64,000 nt of DNA, from positions 79,098,610-79,162,609 of the forward strand of contig NC_088917.1 in assembly GCF_963576675.1 (NCBI RefSeq), read 5' to 3'. Positions 46,141-56,590 of the stretch are shown in pieces (the first letter of the stretch is position 1; each line of letters starts with the position of its first letter). A program made the position numbers and the translations under genes. The stretch is from Euphorbia lathyris (lineage: Eukaryota > Streptophyta > Magnoliopsida > Malpighiales > Euphorbiaceae). A model generated the notes under the pieces. The model saw nothing but the letters and a program-made list of their open reading frames with translations. It was not told the origin of the DNA and made no database searches.

Positions 46141-48450
46141 GATGTAGGCAATCTGTATTTGATGTAATGCAAAGCAATTTCAATTTGAAAATTGTAAAGC
46201 TGGCTTATAGCCTCTATTTTGTTGCAATAAAATAATAGCAGGCCTCAAGGCCGCAATTTATTCATCAAGCAATGTCTATCAAGTCTATCTAACAAAGAAA
46301 TCTCTCTGAGGAGAATTTACCTTTCCCTTGATGGAATCATGTTGATATTTCTCCATTGAATTGATTGATTCAGCCTCTACTCCTTGGTATCGGCAAGCCC
46401 ATCGTCATCATAGGGATTGGTAGTGCACCGATGTCAATTGACAACTTGATTTGGTGATGTAGTCACGAGCATCGAGCATCGGTCAGTTGATTGATTCAGC
46501 CTCTACCCCTTTGGCACCGACAAGCCCATCGTCAGAATAGGGATTAGTAGTGCACCAATGTCCACAACAGCAACCTCATTGACATGTTTGTTCATACTCC
46601 AATCCAACATGCAAGTAGACTGAATGATGGAACTGAATGATGGAATCTTCATCAACAATACTTGGTAGTGCAACATGAACAACTTGGTAACACTGTGATT
46701 AAAGGAAACCGATCAGTTGACTGATCCGGCCTTTAATCCTTGCCATCAGCAAATCTTTCGTCAGAATAGGGATTGGTAGTGCATCGATGTCCACAACAGC
46801 TTCATTGGCAACTTGAATTGGTGATGCAATCACTAGCAACTTGTTGGCACCTTGATTAAAGGAAACCGATCAATGATTGATCCGGCCTCTAATCCTTCTC
46901 ACCGGGAAACGTTTTGTCAGGATAGGTACTGGTTGTGCACTTATGTTCAGAGGCCTCTACTTCCCCTTCGTGAGGACATGAAGGGGTTATGGACTTATGT
47001 TCAAGAGCTCTAATCCCACGTACAAGCAAGCCCCAGGGACGACTTTACCAAAAATCAGAAATCTGCTGCACTGAAAGGGAACAACCTCCAATATATATAT
47101 AAAAAAGATTGAATGTTCAAACGCCAGGACAAACTGAGATAAATCTGTTGTTGAGTTTGATCACCAAAACCATCTACAGCAACAGAGGGGTTTTTCTCAA
47201 ATGGTTCATCAACAGTGTCTCTACTCCAGCTCGATAAAACGGTCTACAACTTCGGTTGCCTCTACAAGTTTCTGGGATATGGTCCTTACCTCCATGGCAA
47301 TTCTTTGAAGATTTCTTTGTTGTTCAAAAAATCACTTGATGTCGGGGTGGATAGCAGGCAGATCAAACTTCTATTGAAGATCTCAAGAGGAAAGGGGGAA
47401 CGATTAGCTTCATCAACGGCATCTTCTTCCACTTCAAGCACAAAATGCTACAAAACACAAAAAGGGGGCGAACGTCTGTTGATGGAACTTTTTACTTTCC
47501 GCTGATGATTCAATAAGGCTCGATCAACAAGTTTTTCTGACCTCACTTAGGAAGAACGTGAAAAAAGAAATAAGCACAACACTATGCAACTCTGTAACAA
47601 AGCAGCTCTGCACATGAAAATCTGGAGTACAAAAGTTCTTGGTCCTCATGGATTAGTTGGAGACGTATTTGGAAATCCAAATGATTTTACGAAAAAGTTA
47701 CGTGATGGTTTGCTTGGGTATTTCCTTCGCCAGGAACTTGCTTATCAGAATTGATGTGTTGATTCCTATTGTTTGATGAGAACTAGCCACTTCACACCCA
47801 TATCCCTCCACGAGCACGATGAAACACTTCAGTGGCATCAGTTGGGTGAATATTCCGATTTGCTGCACCAGTTATGGAGTTTGTTGAATTTTCTACAGTT
47901 GCAGGCGAGCTGATATGCAAGTTTTCTTCAATGAAAACAACCTTTTCTTTCAAGTCAAGGTAAAGTATCCCAACCCCTTGTGCACCGTCTTCTGTATTGC
48001 TGCAAAGAACTCCATTTTTTTTGTTGTTTTGTTGTTAATTGTGTGTAAATAGTGGTTCGTCTTTTTAGGGTTTAACATCCTCGTTTTCTATTCCATTTAA
48101 ACTTCTATTTATGTACTATTATATTAATATAACCTGCAGTATTTCAAGTTCTGTAGATTTATAAGTTTTATCAAATTGAAAGACTTTTTTTTTTAATTAT
48201 TATTTTCATTATTATTTTATTTAAGTATATCCAAATTCTGTCGATTTTTCTTTTTAAATTGGTATTTGTTTTATATGATAATTACTTTGATCTTATCTTT
48301 GAATTCTAGTTTTCTTTCTTTCTTTCTTTATTTTATTTTGTATTTTTTGTTGTTGCATTTTTTAACTTTATGCATTTCAGATTTTATGGAGTCTAAAAGA
48401 CTTTTTTGTTAGGGACCAAGCATAAATTTTCGTCTCTCAAATTCATATTT
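46141..48450 (+). other. non-coding 3' region of the Tat element
   Basis: No ORF with recognisable content; a 96-codon frame at 47215 lacks an ATG start. The first part carries repeated modules (separate entry). The last 450 bp are T-rich and lead to the polypurine tract. Confidence 0.7.
46345..46985 (+). repeat. repeated modules in the Tat 3' region
   Basis: At least four degenerate modules, each with 'gattgattc(a/c)g(c/g)cctctaatccttg', then 'atcgtcagaatagggattggtagtgcac(c)gatgtc'; they begin near 46362, 46488, 46710 and 46868. Spacing is 125-225 bp and inserts between modules vary. Confidence 0.78.
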
Positions 48451-48462
48451 GTGGGGGGCAAT
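48451..48462 (+). promoter_or_regulatory. polypurine tract of the Tat element
   Basis: GTGGGGGGCAAT directly before the 3' LTR. Confidence 0.85.
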
Positions 48463-49167
48463 TGTTTGCACCATAATTTAATTTTTTGGCTTTTATATAC
48501 TTTTAATATATTAATTGGCCTAATTTATGCCTAAGTAGATTTTTCAATAGTGAATATCGGAGGAAAACTATTTCTAAGGTGAACCTCAAGGAAAACCTAA
48601 GGAAAATCAAAGGGACATCAGAAGACCAAATAATATTTTAACGTGTATTTTTGAGCCAATTAGAATGCAGGAAAATTAGAGAGCGTCATAAGGAATCCAT
48701 CGTGAAAGTCAAGTGGAGCAGTTATTCAAGACGTGGTTTGAATGTGGAGAACATGACTTGTGGAAACAAGCAGGAAGTTACCTCCAACGTCTATTAAAGG
48801 AAGAAATCACGATGAAACAAGGCAATCAACCAACTCAACAACTCAACAAACCGAAGCAAAAACTCTAGCAAATTATCTCTCGACTTCAGCAATTTACAAT
48901 TCTCAGTTTATTCCCTTAGATTCAATTTTCATTCAAGTTCAATTTCATTCAAGCTTCCAGTACAATTTTATTTTATTTGTTCTTAATCATTTTCTGTAAG
49001 GTCGGTATCGTTTTGATAATCGAATCTTTTAGGAATTTTCGGTCTCTTTATTCCGTACAATCGTTTGATAATTAGAAGTTAGTTAAGCGCAACTCAATTT
49101 CACTCCATAGTTCGAGAATACTATAATTCTCTGGCACGCCCGCAATTTCCCACAAAAGAGCCAAACA
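48463..49167 (+). repeat. 3' LTR of the Tat element
   Basis: TGTTTGCACC to GAGCCAAACA, 705 bp, followed by the target duplication AATAC and the interrupted LTR of element C. Confidence 0.94.
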
Positions 49168-49646
49168 AATACAAAAGGCCCAAAGATAATCCCTAAAAAT
49201 TGCCAAAATATTCTGCATGATTTTTATTTGAATTTGATGTACCGAGTGGGTCCTGATTCTGATCCTTAAAAATCTCCACAGTTATCTCTGAAAATCTGCA
49301 CATAATATCATAAAATATTATTTAGACAATTCATTGAAAATTAATTAATTATCCTACCAAAAATCTTTTTTAATTACCAAGTCAAATTTGATTTATTTTT
49401 GGTAGGTTAATTTCTTAATTTTGGGTACAGATAAAACTCAAAATAACATATAGAGATTAATTCATTAAAAGTGACAAAATACTTGACAAAAGTTAGGAAT
49501 TTTTAATAAAATGATAAAAAGTAATTTAAAAATCTAAAATTGACAAAACAATAATAAATTACTATTAAAGCAAATAAAAAGATAATAAAAGATACAAAAT
49601 AATCCCCAAAATCGTACTAAAATATAGGGGTTTTTGACCCCTATCA
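49168..49646 (-). repeat. 3' LTR of Athila-like element C, proximal piece
   Basis: Continues the LTR cut at 38752; matches 53525-53996. It ends ACCCCTATCA on the plus strand, i.e. starts TGATAGGGG on its own strand beside the polypurine tract. Confidence 0.88.
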
Positions 49647-51473
49647 AACCTCCTCACACTTTAAAGCTTTACTTGTCCTCAAGTAAACTAAAACTAAACT
49701 CGAAAATAGACTAGCTGAACTAGAAAACCTCCCGATTTAACCAAATGAGCGACACAAAAACAAGCAGCTGTAAACACATATATTCAAAAAGTAAATATAA
49801 AACAATGCCCAAAAAGTCGCAATTCGATTTAGCAAAGGCCATACTTTTAAGTGAAATGAGACATGCTTAATTAAACGAGTTTAAGGGATAAAACCAAATA
49901 AACACCTCACTGAAAGTTGTTCACTCAATCACACAATATTTAGGTGGCTAGGTGTTTACTCTCATCTTTATACTTGCCTAAAGTTATTGTGAGTTTGCAC
50001 GTTCATCCGGGTACCTCTATGATAACAAGTAGAGAAATACTGATCAACTTTCGTCCCTGTGGGGGGCGTCGTTGGGTTCGACGGGGGGAAGCTCCGATGC
50101 CAAAGTCAGTAAGGAAGAACAAGAGAGCAAACTGAATTGACAAAGGGTAAGTGAATGTGTACCTTGATAGCCTGATGTATAGGCTATATATATATATATA
50201 TATAGTCATGAAGTTGTAACTTGCAGTAACTAGAAAGTCTACATTAATGTCCCATTAATGGCGGTTACTGGTTACCTTTAAGCTGGTGGTTACTGGTTAC
50301 CTTTAAGCTAGCGGTTACTGGTTGATAGCTCATTAATGGTCTTTACTGCCGGGGCGGCCCAGCCATTTCTAATGGCGAATCGAGGGTTCATGGAGATTCG
50401 CCTCATAGGTTCGCCCGCGGGTCTCTTGTGGTAGGTCTTTGGTGAATATCCCTTTTGATCCTTGGGATAATATCACAATGTTATCACTCTACATTGCTAA
50501 GACTCAAACAATATCAAAAACAATCTCGAAGTTCAGGTTGTAATGTGGTTAAGGTTAGAGATAGTTAAAAGGTTAAGAAATTTAGCACTAGAAAAAAAGA
50601 AGTACAAATGACATTTAGCAAACGTAAAGGGAACAAGCTTTTTATTGAAATTTTAAAAGCATTTTTTTTTCTTCTCTTTTTTTTCTTTTTTTTTCCTTTT
50701 TGGTGTGGACCGAATGATTGGTCCTTTATTTAAACAAGTGTGCACGTTCACCTTTTAACCTTTTGGCTTGCTTTTTAAAATGCCATAAACAAAGAAAAAG
50801 TGCTAAAACAAACTGTATTGGAGTTTGCAAAAATATGGGTTAAGAACAAACTTAGTGAAAGTTTGCAAAAATATGAGTTAGGAAAGAAGAAAAACTATAA
50901 ATTACAAAAATTAAGGCTCAAAGGGGCTTCCTAGAGTTGATGAAAAAGACAAAAATAAGGTAAGGAAAATGTTAATTCTAAAGAGACCCTTCATCGTTTA
51001 TTGTTTCAAATTAAAGCCCGTAAACTTAACTCGGTATTAGTTGCAAAATCTATAACTCTCAACAAGCAAAAGCACACAAAAATGTCAAAGAAATGAGAGC
51101 TTTTAGATGTTCGCTCTTTAAGGCTCAAAATTTGCTCACAATTCGTTGGGTGATTTTGTGCTAAATAGTTTTTGCTCAACTCGAGTTTAATTGCACATGT
51201 CCTCAATACTTAATTTATGAAACAATTGAAATGAAAATAAGCAAATCGAAACAAAGTAGACTAAATGCGATTATAGCTCATGAGTTTACAGATACAAGGT
51301 TTGTGTCTCCCACCTAAACTAGTTAGCATATAAATTCAAGTTCGATTCTAATCTTTCCAAAAACAAATTACGAAACTTTAACTGAGAGTGTTCAATTTTC
51401 GGGATTATAACATACTAAAACAAACAAAAAAAATAAAACATGTAACGATTTTTTTTCGGGAAATTTTTTTTTT

Positions 51474-51600
51474 AGCTCGCCGAGCTGGAGGGCAGTAGCG
51501 GAAAAAAAAAATTCCCGGCAAGCTCGGCGAGCTGGCATGCAGAAGGTCGGGAGAAACTTTTTTTTTCGGGAAATTTTTTTTCCCGGCCAGCTAGCAGACA
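51474..51600 (-). repeat. AGCTCG-N-CGAGCT palindromes in element C
   Basis: Two perfect 13-bp palindromes, AGCTCGCCGAGCT at 51474-51486 and AGCTCGGCGAGCT at 51521-51533, and a decayed third near 51587, each flanked by 'ttcgggaaattttttt' or 'cagaaggtc(g/c)g'. They sit in the 3' spacer, the same relative place as the dyads of element A. Confidence 0.82.
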
Positions 51601-51937
51601 GAAGGTCCGAAAAAAATATTTTTTTTTTCAACCCGAACACTGAAAGAACAGAGAAAAAGAAAAAAACGTAAAAGGAAACTAAAGAACTAAACTAAAAGCA
51701 TAAATATATAATCTAAACTTTATTAAAAAAAACAACCTGAAAAATTAAGTCTAACTTGGGTGTACGCTGCCATTCGCATTAGGAATTCAAATTCCTGAAT
51801 AAATAATTCATACCTGCAAAACATATTATCAGTTTTAAAGAATTTTAATGAAAGAAAATGATAAAATTTAATAAATTATGAAAAAGTTTAGTTTGCTCCC
51901 TTTTTTATTCTATAGGTAGATCAAAGAGAATTAAAAT

Positions 51938-52270
51938 TTATGGGCATGAAGCAAACCTGAACTCTTCTATTTTTGGATTCTTCTCTAGAGGCTCAATTTC
52001 AACTGATTCCTCAACTAATATTGAAACTTTTGGTTTCTCATAATTAGGGACCAGTTCTTCATTGTTAATGGGAAAAGATATTACCTTATCAACCTGACCT
52101 ACGAAATTGGGTTCTTTAATTGATTCGTCTATGGTTGAATCAGTTAGGATCCCTTTTTGTATGCATAAATTTTTAATTGAGGCATACAAATCATCAGTTT
52201 GATCTTCGTGAGTAGATAGGAAGTTAAGCAAATGTGTAACAGACTCCTTATTTCCATTGTTTCTAGCCAT
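51938..52270 (-). CDS. 110-codon ORF at the gag position of element C, function unknown
   Basis: Begins MARNNGNKESVTHLLNFL about 145 bases after the primer site, where gag normally starts. Acidic and hydrophilic with SFPINNEELVP and SVEIEPLEKNPKIEEF segments; no zinc knuckle, no membrane segment. I do not recognise it. It may be a truncated gag N-terminus or a short protein of its own kept by this non-autonomous family. Confidence 0.5.
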   Translation of the reverse strand: MARNNGNKESVTHLLNFLSTHEDQTDDLYASIKNLCIQKGILTDSTIDESIKEPNFVGQVDKVISFPINNEELVPNYEKPKVSILVEESVEIEPLEKNPKIEEFRFASCP

Positions 52271-52415
52271 TTTCTTAAAAAAAAGAATTATTAGAAATAA
52301 CAATAAAAATTAAAAACAAATATTCACACAAAAATATTCACAAAAAGACACTATTCACAAAAAGTTCCTAAACTAACAAATTCGACCTTTGGTTCGATAT
52401 TGCTGGAAAATAAAT

Positions 52416-52433
52416 CCCTGGCAACGGCGCCAA
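52416..52433 (-). promoter_or_regulatory. primer binding site of element C
   Basis: Minus strand TGGCGCCGTTGCCAGGGA, one mismatch from the site in element D, five bases from the LTR end. Confidence 0.9.
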
Positions 52434-52438
52434 AAACT

Positions 52439-53996
52439 TGATGCACCTCAGGTGAGGCTCATCAAGGGATAAGTTCGTCGTTATCGAGTAATAAAATTTG
52501 GACAAGTCCAGGTATCGAATCCACAGTATTTATTCCTGCAAGTATCAAGCTACTCGGTTTCTAGCGTTATCTAAGCTTTGGGGGGTTTGAGATTGAGTTT
52601 GATTAAATTAAGCTACTCATAATTAAGTTACTCTACTCATAGGTGATCTTTCAATAATGTAATTACTCGAATGGATATGGAATGGTACGATAATGATGAA
52701 TATAGGTTGTTCAGACAATCAATTAAAAACCTAATCTTAGTCACTTGTGCTCGAGGCGATCCCTACTTATCCTTCTGTGGTTCCTAGTTCGTGATTCCTT
52801 TGTAAGGCCGAAACTAGCTCTAAGGCTCAACAATTTGGGCTTAATCATCTATAAGGTCATCAATCTTATAGGCTCTGACTAGGTCAGATTCAGCTCGCAA
52901 TATGTGCCAACTTAATATTTGGATTTATGAATGAGTTAAACCAATCAAACAAAGCGTAAGACAAAGATCAAATAGATAAATCAATTGAACAAAACAAGAA
53001 ATAAATTATCATTAAAGCTGGAGAATATTGTTATGGAGATACAATGAGCTAGGATTCATAGACTGGATCAAGAGATAAACGAGTTATGAGTAAGAAAATC
53101 CCTTTTAGGGAACCTGTCTACCACTGCAGGCGTCTTCCTAGGACTTAACGAGGAACCTTGAATAATCCTTGGTGAGTGGAGCTTCAAATGTTCTTCAATG
53201 GAGGAGGTGGAGAGGATTCTTCAAGGGGGAAAGCTAGGGTTTTTACACAAGAGAAATATGGAAAAACTAAAACTAAAAACTAAAAATTGATAGGTGAAAA
53301 TCTGATTACAAAAACTGGACTACAAAAATTGGATTAATTATTCCTAACAAATAAAACTATTTATAATGAACAACTAATGCCTATTCCTAATAAAAAGACT
53401 AAATAAAAAAACTATTCCTAATGAAAGACTAATTAATAAAAAGCTTTCCTAATGAAAGACTAACTCTAACATTATCTAATAAAAACTAATTTATCTTTTG
53501 GGATAAAAAAATCTAATTATTTAAATACAAAAAAGTCCAAAGATAATCCATAAAAATCTGCCAAAACATTCTGCATGATTTTTATTTGAATTTGATGTGC
53601 CGAGTGGGTCCTGATTCTGATCCTTAAAAATCTCCACCTTTATCTCTGAAAATCTGCACATAATCTCATAAAATATTATTTAGATAATTCATCCAAAATT
53701 AATTAATTATCCTACCAAAAATCTTTTTTAATTACCAAGTCAATTTTGATTTATTTTTGGTATGTTAATTTCTTAACTTTGGGTACAGATAAAGCTCAAA
53801 ATAACATATAGAGATTAATTCATTAAAAGTGACAAAATACTTGACAAAAGTTAGGAATATTTAATAAAATGATAAAAAGTAATTTAAAAATCTAAAATTG
53901 ACAAAACAATAATAAATTACTATTAAAGCAAATAAAAAGATAATAAAAGTTACAAAATAATCCCTAAAACCTACTAAAGGTTTTTTACCCCTATCA
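52439..53996 (-). repeat. 5' LTR of Athila-like element C
   Basis: 1558 bp; plus strand TGATGCACCTCAGG to ACCCCTATCA. Internal blocks 'caggtatcgaatccacag' and 'aagctactcggtttct' recall the LTR ends of A and B in reverse. TATA (minus TATAAATAG) at 53357-53365. The far end abuts the chromovirus protease at GAAAC. Confidence 0.9.
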
Positions 53997-54646
53997 GAAA
54001 CACATCTCGAAACTCGTTTAGTAACCTCCCCACATCTTCCAGAACCTCTTCTTCTCCACTTCCTCACACTCGTTAAGGAACGCCTTGTGAGTTGGGCAAA
54101 CGATGAAGGTAGACTTTCCTTTGGCCTTAGCTTTTCCCACAAGAGGCGTGAGCACATATCGAACCCCATCCTTAAAAAACCGATAGGTTTTCTTCCTCCC
54201 GGCATGAGTAGCATCCCTATCAAATTGCCAAGGACGCCCCAATAGTAGGTGGCAAGCATCCATCTCCACAATGTCACAATTACTCTCTAATCTCAAAAGG
54301 TACCCGACACCTTTGGGTGACCTTCATCTCTCCCACATTCTTGATCCACCCCACAATATACGGGCTAGGTTGAGCCTCCATAGTCAACCCCGAACCTCTT
54401 GGCTGCGGTGTCAATAATGATGTTTTCTTGGCTCCCACTGTCAATTGTCACATTACACTTCACCCCTTCTACTAAACATCGGGTTCGAAACAATTGGTGT
54501 CGTTGATCCGCTTCTACTTTACTTGAGACCAAAAGCCTCCTCACTACGTGTATAGCCCGACCACCATCATACTCTCCATCCTCCTCATCATCGATCGGAT
54601 CACAACATACATCCTCCTCATCCTCATACTCATCTTCGTCATCATA
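53997..54646 (-). pseudogene. protease of chromovirus E, interrupted
   Basis: After the gag stop the minus strand encodes an acidic linker, then the protease core NVTIDSGSQENIIID near 54440 (D-S-G), and, in the open frame 54296-54018, VEMDACHLLLGRPWQFDRDATH, the second half typical of plant chromovirus protease. The frame between the halves is disturbed near 54300. It ends where LTR C begins. Confidence 0.83.
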
Positions 54647-55759
54647 TCACTCAACCATGTTGGCACTCCTTCTCTTGGGGCATTCATTAGAACGATGACC
54701 CGACTCGTTGCATCGGAAACATTTAAATGGAGCCGGTCTTGCATAGGGGTTATTGCCCCTAGGAGGTTGTGTTGCCTTAATAGGCCTTACATCCCCACTA
54801 GGTGCTTTACCCACACTAGGCGCCTTGGAATCACTCGAGCTAGCAATCCCTTTGCCCTTGACAACTCCCTTGGGGGCTCCTCTCCCTCCATACACATTCT
54901 CAACTCCGGCCCTTCTATATCCATCATGCCCCCTCAAACTCAATTGAGACTCGGTCTTCAATGCAAGATTTCGAGTGTCTTGGACCCGAATCACCATTTG
55001 TTTTCTAATCCGACCTTGAATGTTGTATCTTAGTCCTTCAAGATACCTTGAAGTCTTTTGGCTTTCGGTTTCCAACAAGTTAGCCCTTGCCGAAAGCCGC
55101 AAGAACTCCGAGTTGTACTCGTGCACACTCCTCGATCCTTGAGAGCAATTCCGATATGAGCTATAGATGTATTGCTCGTAGTCGGGTGGTAGAAACCGTT
55201 CCCTCAACATTGACTTCATTCTAAGCCAATATCTAATCGGCTCCCTTCCTCCTCTTCTTCTCCCGTCCTTCACACTGTCCCACCAAACCGAAGCCCCTCC
55301 CTTCAATCGATAGGCAACTAAATGGACTTTCCGATCCTCCGGTATACCCGTATAATCAAAGAATCTCTCTACTTCAAGTAACCAATCGAGGAACCCTTCT
55401 ATGTCGAGTTCTCCCCCAAATGATGGTAGGTCCATTTTTAATTTGAAGGCATCATCCCTCTCCAAATTTCTGCCATACGGGTCATTCAAACCGAAGTTTT
55501 CCCTCTCGTAACCACCTACAACATCATTATGCATAATATCTAAATTCCCGGCACGCACATACGCGGGACCAACAACATCATTCACATTCATAGCATTTCT
55601 AGCCCTATCATTCACAACATTATCATCCATATGCATTCCCATATTCCTAGCAATCCTTGGCATCTCAAAAACTTCGAACAAATCGCCATCACTATCACTA
55701 TTGGCGTTTCGAATGATAACGGGATTATTGCGTCTTACCTCATGGACCCGAGGGTCCAT
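54647..55759 (-). pseudogene. gag: gag of chromovirus E
   Basis: 370 codons. Domain order: Asn/Asp-rich N-terminal part, Retrotrans_gag (KMDLPSFGGELDIEGFLDWL, GGASVWWDSVKDG, RFLPPDYEQYIYSSYRNC), and a CCHC knuckle CFRCNESGHRSNEC near residue 350. An in-frame TGA at 54649-54647 separates it from protease. Upstream, a frame change and stops near 55760-55857 separate it from the N-terminal coding piece. Confidence 0.9.
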
Positions 55760-55854
55760 TAGTTATGGTGCATAGTTTCTTCTTGGTGGTGGTGTTGGTT
55801 GTCGGTCGGGTTGAGGACGATGTGTCTCTTCTTGCCGCCGGTGAGGTTCTCCGG

Positions 55855-56046
55855 CTAGGAGACCTTGAGTATTCCGGTTTCAAGTTTTAGCCCTTCAATG
55901 GCGAGAAGGATCTCCCGGGTACTCGTCTCATGCTTCTCTTCCAACACCCGTAGAGAGTCCGTTAACTGCTTCATGGTGCCTTCTAGCACTTCAAATTGTT
56001 GTTCATGGGATCCGGTGGCTTCGTTTGAGATATGTGGTTGAACCAT
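55855..56046 (-). pseudogene. gag N-terminus of chromovirus E
   Basis: Starts MVQPHISNEATGSHEQQ about 35 bases after the primer site, the usual distance, and encodes a coiled-coil helix (LTDSLRVLEEKHE, EILLAIEGLKLETGI). TAG at 55857-55855 and a frame change near 55760 break the link to the main gag frame. Confidence 0.8.
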
Positions 56047-56080
56047 TTCTGAGAAGAAGTCTCCGGAAAGGAAAACGACT

Positions 56081-56094
56081 CGGCTCTGATACCA
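56081..56094 (-). promoter_or_regulatory. primer binding site (tRNA-iMet) of chromovirus E
   Basis: Minus strand TGGTATCAGAGCCG. Confidence 0.92.
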
Positions 56095-56099
56095 ACTCA

Positions 56100-56590
56100 T
56101 CTATATTGAAGTCGACTGAGAGTTTTAATCTTAACCACTAGGGGCACAATAGGGGTAGTAAATATTAGTGGAAGTTCTTTAATAAAAATATATTGGCAAA
56201 ACAGTAATTAGTGGGTGGCAGCAGCAGTAAGAACTTGGGGAAGAAGCATTCTTCAGATAGGCACGCTCCGCGTAATCCTTCTCACGCTCCGTGTCCCTAG
56301 GAGTACGCTCCGCGTATATGACCTCCAGGACATGTCTCTCTCCGAAGGCTTGATTGACGCTCCGCGGATCGGGGGACACGCTCCGCGTGGATGACCTTTT
56401 GGACTTCTCTCTTGATTTTGGGTTCTTCACACTCCGCGCACTGGTAGGCACGCCCCGCGTGTCCTGCTGGTTGCTGCTGTTTTCTTCCTCCTTGGATGGC
56501 TCCCCATGGTCCTTGCTCACTTTGAAACTGAGCTCCTTGTCCCTTGGCTTCGAGGTTGGTTGAGAGGAAGGGATGACCTCATCACCTACA
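56100..56590 (-). repeat. 5' LTR of chromovirus E with dyad array
   Basis: On its own strand starts TGTAGGTGATGAGGTC (56590) and runs to the primer site; the exact inner end (56095-56107) is unclear. It contains seven dyads ACGC-TCC-GCGT or close forms at 56263, 56284, 56305, 56357, 56378, 56429 and 56450 (first bases), in pairs 21 bp apart (56263/56284/56305, 56357/56378, 56429/56450), just as in LTR A. Confidence 0.83.

Larger units (their letters stand above)
38753..49167 (+). mobile_element. Tat-lineage Ty3/gypsy element, nearly intact
   Basis: 10.4 kb; LTRs of 706 and 705 bp with about six differences. Target duplication AATAT/AATAC (38748-38752, 49168-49172). Primer site, gag, protease, a 1179-codon pol with RT, two RNase H domains and integrase, and a 2.3-kb 3' region. 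The second RNase H and the TTGGCACGCTCGGTGGGAC primer site place it in the Tat (Retand-like) lineage. It lies in the 3' LTR of element C. Confidence 0.95.
49647..52438 (-). mobile_element. internal region of non-autonomous Athila-like element C
   Basis: 2.8 kb between the polypurine tract (minus AAAGTGTGAGGAGGTT, 49647-49662) and the primer site. RT, RNase H and integrase are absent; the only ORF of note is at 51938-52270. Low-complexity parts include 'ggttactggttacctttaagct' repeats (50265-50325) and poly-T/poly-A tracts. The element (LTR + internal) spans 38237-53996 with insertions. Confidence 0.83.
53997..56590 (-). mobile_element. chromovirus (Ty3/gypsy) element E, 5' half only
   Basis: LTR, primer site, gag and protease on the minus strand, cut inside protease by insertion of element C. 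RT and the rest would lie beyond C and are not in the window. Confidence 0.87.

Noticed and set aside
47215..47505. 96-codon frame in the Tat 3' region as an extra ORF
   Set aside because: Starts at GTG, composition is ordinary, no domain; Tat elements can carry extra ORFs but this one is not convincing.
54548..55033. 161-codon plus-strand ORF
   Set aside because: Antisense of the chromovirus gag/protease coding sequence.
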